64,000 nt of DNA from positions 2,046,001-2,110,000 of the forward strand of contig CBDAPQ010000005.1 of NCBI GenBank assembly GCA_965198485.1, written 5' to 3'. This document shows, one piece after another, positions 60,874 through 64,000 of the stretch. A program made the translations under genes and the position numbers. Each line of letters begins with the position of its first letter. Position 1 is the stretch's first letter. The notes under the pieces were generated by a model, which was not told where the DNA came from, made no database searches, and saw nothing but the letters and a program-made list of their open reading frames with translations. Source of the stretch: RH-AL1 sp965198485 (lineage in GTDB: Bacteria; Pseudomonadota; Alphaproteobacteria; Rhizobiales; Beijerinckiaceae).

Positions 60874-61857
60874 CTAGGGGACGAGCACGGCCGCGCCTTC
60901 GAAGCGGCCGGCCCGCAAGTCCGCAAGCGCCTCGTTGGCATGGTTGAGGGCGTATGTGGTCGTCTTCGTGATGATCCCGACCTGCGGCGCCAGGCCGAGG
61001 AAGTCGATGCCGTCCTGCCGCGTCAGGTTGGCGACCGAGAGCAGCTGCCGCTCCTCCCAAAGAAGATCGTAGGGAAAGCTCGGGATAGCGCTCATGTGGA
61101 TGCCGGCGCAAACGACCCGGCCACCCTTGCGCACCGCCTTGAGCGCGAGCGGGACGAGATCGCCCATTGTCGCGAAGATGATTGCCGCGTCGAGCGGCTC
61201 CGGCGGCATCGCGTCGGAGCCGCCGGCCCAGACGGCGCCGAGCGAGCGCGCGAAATCCTGGGTCTTGGTGTCGCCGGGACGGGTGAAGGCGAACACCGAG
61301 CGGCCCTGCCATCGGGCGACCTGCGCCAGGATGTGGGCCGCGGCGCCGAAACCGTAGAGGCCGAGCTTGCGGGCCTCGCCGGCGATGACCAGCGATCGCC
61401 AGCCGATGAGGCCGGCGCAGAGCAGCGGCGCCAGCGAGACGTCGCTGCCGTGTTCGCCGAGAGGGAAGGCGAAGCGCGCGTCGGCGATCGCCGCCGTCGC
61501 GAACCCGCCGTCGCGCGTGAAGCCGGTGAAGATCGGGTGGTCGCAGAGGTTCTCGCGCTGGCTCCGGCAATAAGGGCAAGCGCCGCAAGTGTGGCCGAGC
61601 CAGGGGATGCCGACGCGTTCGCCAACCGCGAGGCCCGAGACCTCGGGGCCGGTCGCGTCGATGCGGCCGACGATCTCGTGGCCGGGGATGATCGGCATCA
61701 CGGGGTTGGGCAGTTCGCCGTCGACGACGTGCAGGTCGGTCCGGCAGACGCCGCAGGCCAGCACGCGCACCCGGACCTGGCCGACGCCGGGCTCGCGGTT
61801 GGGCAGCTGCGTCCATTGCAGCGGCGTGCGCAGCCGGTTCAGCACCATCGCGTGCAT
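60874..61857 (-). CDS. Zinc-dependent alcohol dehydrogenase (MDR family)
   Basis: The 327-residue enzyme oxidises alcohols or reduces aldehydes with NAD(P). Catalytic zinc ligands are in CGVCRTDLH and GHEIVGR; the structural zinc Cys are in CGACPYCRSQRENLC. The nucleotide site GLYGFGAAAH is a changed GxGxxG. It resembles AdhA forms that are induced under low oxygen. Its start is 40 bp from the stop of the Nnr gene on the same strand, so the two are probably co-transcribed. Confidence 0.92.
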   Translation of the reverse strand: MHAMVLNRLRTPLQWTQLPNREPGVGQVRVRVLACGVCRTDLHVVDGELPNPVMPIIPGHEIVGRIDATGPEVSGLAVGERVGIPWLGHTCGACPYCRSQRENLCDHPIFTGFTRDGGFATAAIADARFAFPLGEHGSDVSLAPLLCAGLIGWRSLVIAGEARKLGLYGFGAAAHILAQVARWQGRSVFAFTRPGDTKTQDFARSLGAVWAGGSDAMPPEPLDAAIIFATMGDLVPLALKAVRKGGRVVCAGIHMSAIPSFPYDLLWEERQLLSVANLTRQDGIDFLGLAPQVGIITKTTTYALNHANEALADLRAGRFEGAAVLVP

Positions 61858-61897
61858 GGCATCCTCCGGTCCGTCCGCCGTTCCCGGCGGCGGCCAC

Positions 61898-63373
61898 TCA
61901 TGTCCACAGGCGCCGCAGCACGCCGGGCAGCAGGTCGGGCAGGTCCTCGGCGATGAGCCCGGGCCCGAAGTCGGCCGCAGCCGCGCCGTGCATCCAGGCC
62001 GCGGCGCACACCGCCTGGAACGGCGCGACGCCCTGCGCGAGCAGGCCGAGGATGATGCCGCTTAACACGTCGCCCGATCCCGCCGTGGCCAGCGTCGCCG
62101 GCGCGTTGGCGTTGATGACGGCCAGCCCGGCGGGCGATGCGATCACCGTGTCCGACCCCTTCAGGAGGATGATCGCGCCGCTCTGACGGGCGGCCTTGCG
62201 GGCGCGTTCCAGCTTGTTTCCGGTCGCGTCGAAGAGGCGGCGGAATTCGCCCTCGTGGGGCGTGATCACGCAGGGGCCGGTGATGGCGCGGAAGAGCGCG
62301 CCGGGATCGTCGCTGAAGGAGGTGATCGCATCCGCGTCGAGCACGGTGGCTCGGCCCGCCGACAACATGGCGAGCGCGCGGGTCCGCGTCTCCGCGCCGG
62401 TCCCGGCGCCGGGCCCGATGGCGAGCCCCGACAGGCGATGGTCGCGCAGCAGATCGTCGAAGTCGCCCGGCGCCGCAATGGGCTTGACCATGATGCTGGT
62501 CAGGGCGGCGGCGTAGACGGGCAGGGCGACCTCTTCGACCGCGATCGTCGTCAGCCCGGCGCCGGCGCGAGCCGCGGCGCGCGCCGCCATCCGCGCGGCA
62601 CCCGTCATCGGATAGCCGCCCCAGACCAGCGCATGGCCCCGCGTGTACTTGTTGCCGCCATCGCTGGGGCGGGGAAGGTCGGAGAGCCAGAGCGAGGGCG
62701 CGTTCTCGAAGGTGTCGGGCGCGATTGTCTCCAGCACCGAGTCGGGCGTGCCGATCTCCGTCACAACGACCTCGCCGCATAGCGCACGGCCCGGCATCAG
62801 CAAGTGCCCGGGCTTCTTGCGGAAGAACGTCACGGTGAGCGTCGCTGCGACGGCGCCGAGCGCGTCGCCGCTGTCTCCCATGAGGCCGCTGGGCACGTCG
62901 ATGGCCACGATGGGGACGCGCGTCGTCGCGGCCGCTGCCAGGACCTCCGCCGCCGCACCCTCCAGCGCCCGGCTGAGCCCGGCGCCGAACAGCGCGTCGA
63001 CGACGAGCCGCGAACCGTCGACAACGGCGGGCGTAAGGGCCTCGATAGGGCCGGCCCAAAGCTCGGCGTGGTGGCGCGCCTCGCCCTTCAGCCGCTCAAA
63101 TTGTCCTAGCAGTGCTAGCCTCACCGGCCAGCCGGCTTCGGCGAGGTGCCGCGCGACGACGAAGCCGTCCCCGCCGTTGTTGCCGGGTCCGCACAGCACG
63201 ACGAGCGGCCGCACGGACCAGCGCCGGAGGATCTCGCGCGCCACGCTCGCGCCGGCGTTCTCCATGAGCGCGATGCCGGACGTGCCCGCGGCGACCGTCA
63301 GAGCGTCGGCCTCGCCCATCTGGCGCACGTCGAGCAGCGCCTTGGACGGGTCGAACTCAAACGCCCCGGGCAT
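61898..63373 (-). CDS. nnr: Bifunctional NAD(P)HX epimerase/ADP-dependent dehydratase
   Basis: This repair enzyme restores damaged NAD(P)H. The 491-residue fusion has the N-terminal epimerase (NnrE, YjeF_N: about 10-215, with VLCGPGNNGGDGFVVARHL) and the C-terminal dehydratase (NnrD, carbohydrate-kinase fold: about 230-490, with TPHEGEFRRLF and NAPATLATAGSGDVLSGII). The ATG at 63373 starts a normal N-terminus; the frame remains open to 63586. It precedes the alcohol dehydrogenase gene. Confidence 0.93.
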   Translation of the reverse strand: MPGAFEFDPSKALLDVRQMGEADALTVAAGTSGIALMENAGASVAREILRRWSVRPLVVLCGPGNNGGDGFVVARHLAEAGWPVRLALLGQFERLKGEARHHAELWAGPIEALTPAVVDGSRLVVDALFGAGLSRALEGAAAEVLAAAATTRVPIVAIDVPSGLMGDSGDALGAVAATLTVTFFRKKPGHLLMPGRALCGEVVVTEIGTPDSVLETIAPDTFENAPSLWLSDLPRPSDGGNKYTRGHALVWGGYPMTGAARMAARAAARAGAGLTTIAVEEVALPVYAAALTSIMVKPIAAPGDFDDLLRDHRLSGLAIGPGAGTGAETRTRALAMLSAGRATVLDADAITSFSDDPGALFRAITGPCVITPHEGEFRRLFDATGNKLERARKAARQSGAIILLKGSDTVIASPAGLAVINANAPATLATAGSGDVLSGIILGLLAQGVAPFQAVCAAAWMHGAAAADFGPGLIAEDLPDLLPGVLRRLWT

Positions 63374-63668
63374 GTTGCTCTGTAGCGATCGAAGCCGCCA
63401 GGCGATGAATGAGGTGGCTAGGCATTGACACTGAGGATGACCTTTCCATCCGCCATTCGAAAGGCTCGGCAAGTACTCATGTGCTCGCTTGCGTGGTTTC
63501 CGATGCTCCCCCGCTGGCGAGCGCGGCGCTATATGTCGCGAACTCCCACAAGGAGGCGTGTCGCGTGCACTTGATTTGGCTCTCAAGGCGATAGCGAAGC
63601 GTCAGGAGTGCCGAACCCGGTCGTGCCCGTCTTCCCGTGCCTGCCCCCGTCGTACAGGACGAGCCGCG
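63374..63668. other. 295-bp divergent region without a supported gene
   Basis: This is the upstream region for nnr (minus) and for the PAS-domain gene (plus). I see no clear dyad, repeat or RNA element. The small frames here are compositional. Confidence 0.4.
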
Positions 63669-64000
63669 ATGCTGGTTGAACGACCCTCCAGGATGGTCCT
63701 GCCGGCGGCGTCGGTAGCCAATACCCTGCGCAACAAGCGCCCGCCGCCGCCGCCCTGGAGCGCGGAGCGCCTGCGCCGGGCCACCGAAGCCGCGGGCGTA
63801 GCCCTCTGGTCATGGGTCGTCGACACTGACGAGATCACGATCGACGAGCACGCCTTCGATCTCTGGGGCATGGCAGGAAGCGACGCGTGAGCTTCGCCGA
63901 CCTGTTCTCACGCATCCATTGCGACGACCGCGGCAGGGTCAGCGCGTCATTCCTCGCCGCGCGTCAACTTTCCGGCCCGTACGAGATCGACTTCCGCATT
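63669..64000 (+). pseudogene. PAS-domain sensor (HWE-kinase type), frameshifted, cut by window end
   Basis: From the ATG at 63669, residues about 32-70 (RLRRATEAAGVALWSWVVDTDEITIDEHAFDLWGMAGSDA) are the start of a PAS domain as in HWE histidine kinases. The frame stops at TGA 63888-63890. Shifting by one base at 63887 continues it: SFADLFSRIHCDDRGRVSASFLAARQLSGPYEIDFRI, to the window edge. One missing G at 63887 explains the break. Whether it is a true pseudogene cannot be decided. Confidence 0.72.

Overview
The window is GC-rich chromosomal DNA from a phototrophic alphaproteobacterium. It carries type-II reaction-centre genes (pufL, pufM, pufC, puhA, puhB). A 554-residue isocitrate lyase of the KQCGH type, a remnant of an Omp/OprB fusion porin, an HWE/PAS-type sensor fragment and dispersed palindromes of the VIPDQVRD and RHPERQRR kind all point to Hyphomicrobiales (Beijerinckiaceae/Methylobacteriaceae-like). 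The genus is an inference; there is no rRNA here to settle it.

Layout. 1-4.5 kb: pufL-pufM-pufC-puhA-puhB on one strand, the last four joined by 4-bp start/stop overlaps, which merges the normally separate puf and puh operons. 4.5-25.3 kb: mostly housekeeping and metabolic genes: PRC-barrel protein, Tat-exported GH10 xylanase, methyltransferase, TusA, Uma2 nuclease, glgX, adenosine-kinase-like PfkB enzyme, cysK, ruvA/ruvC without ruvB, KAP NTPase, Lrp and TetR regulators, isocitrate lyase facing an ScfR/RamB-type regulator, esterase, SRPBCC protein, a DUF3574 gene with no ordinary start codon, pth and rplY. 25.5-31.6 kb: assimilatory nitrate/nitrite reduction (nirA, Fe-S-containing flavoreductase, nasA). 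31.8-34.9 kb: a compact acyl-chain synthesis cluster (ACP, ketosynthase, two hotdog dehydratase subunits, SDR). 35-39.9 kb: cpoB-tilS-ftsH, a small glycine-zipper protein and tRNA-Thr(TGT).

From the tRNA onward the character changes. 39.9-41.2 kb holds small decayed ORFs and an IS481-type transposase relic. 41.2-49.5 kb is a CzcCBA-type RND metal efflux locus with a divergent two-component system; the czcA-like gene carries a frameshift. 49.5-50.8 kb is a porin pseudogene. 51.6-63.4 kb resembles a stress/low-oxygen island: acetate kinase, small cytochrome c, lipoprotein, slipin plus cyanide-insensitive-type cydAB, BON protein, universal stress protein, GlcG/HbpS protein, a truncated Nramp remnant, Zn-alcohol dehydrogenase and NAD(P)HX repair enzyme. 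Three exact copies and one near copy of a 10-bp box (GTAGTTTCCG) lie upstream of four of these genes and suggest shared control.

The best candidates for something new are the pufLMC-puhAB operon, the ACP/KS/split-dehydratase/SDR operon, and the repeated box with associated tandem palindromes in the stress island. The many frameshifts after 39.9 kb may be real decay or residual assembly error; that cannot be decided from the sequence alone.
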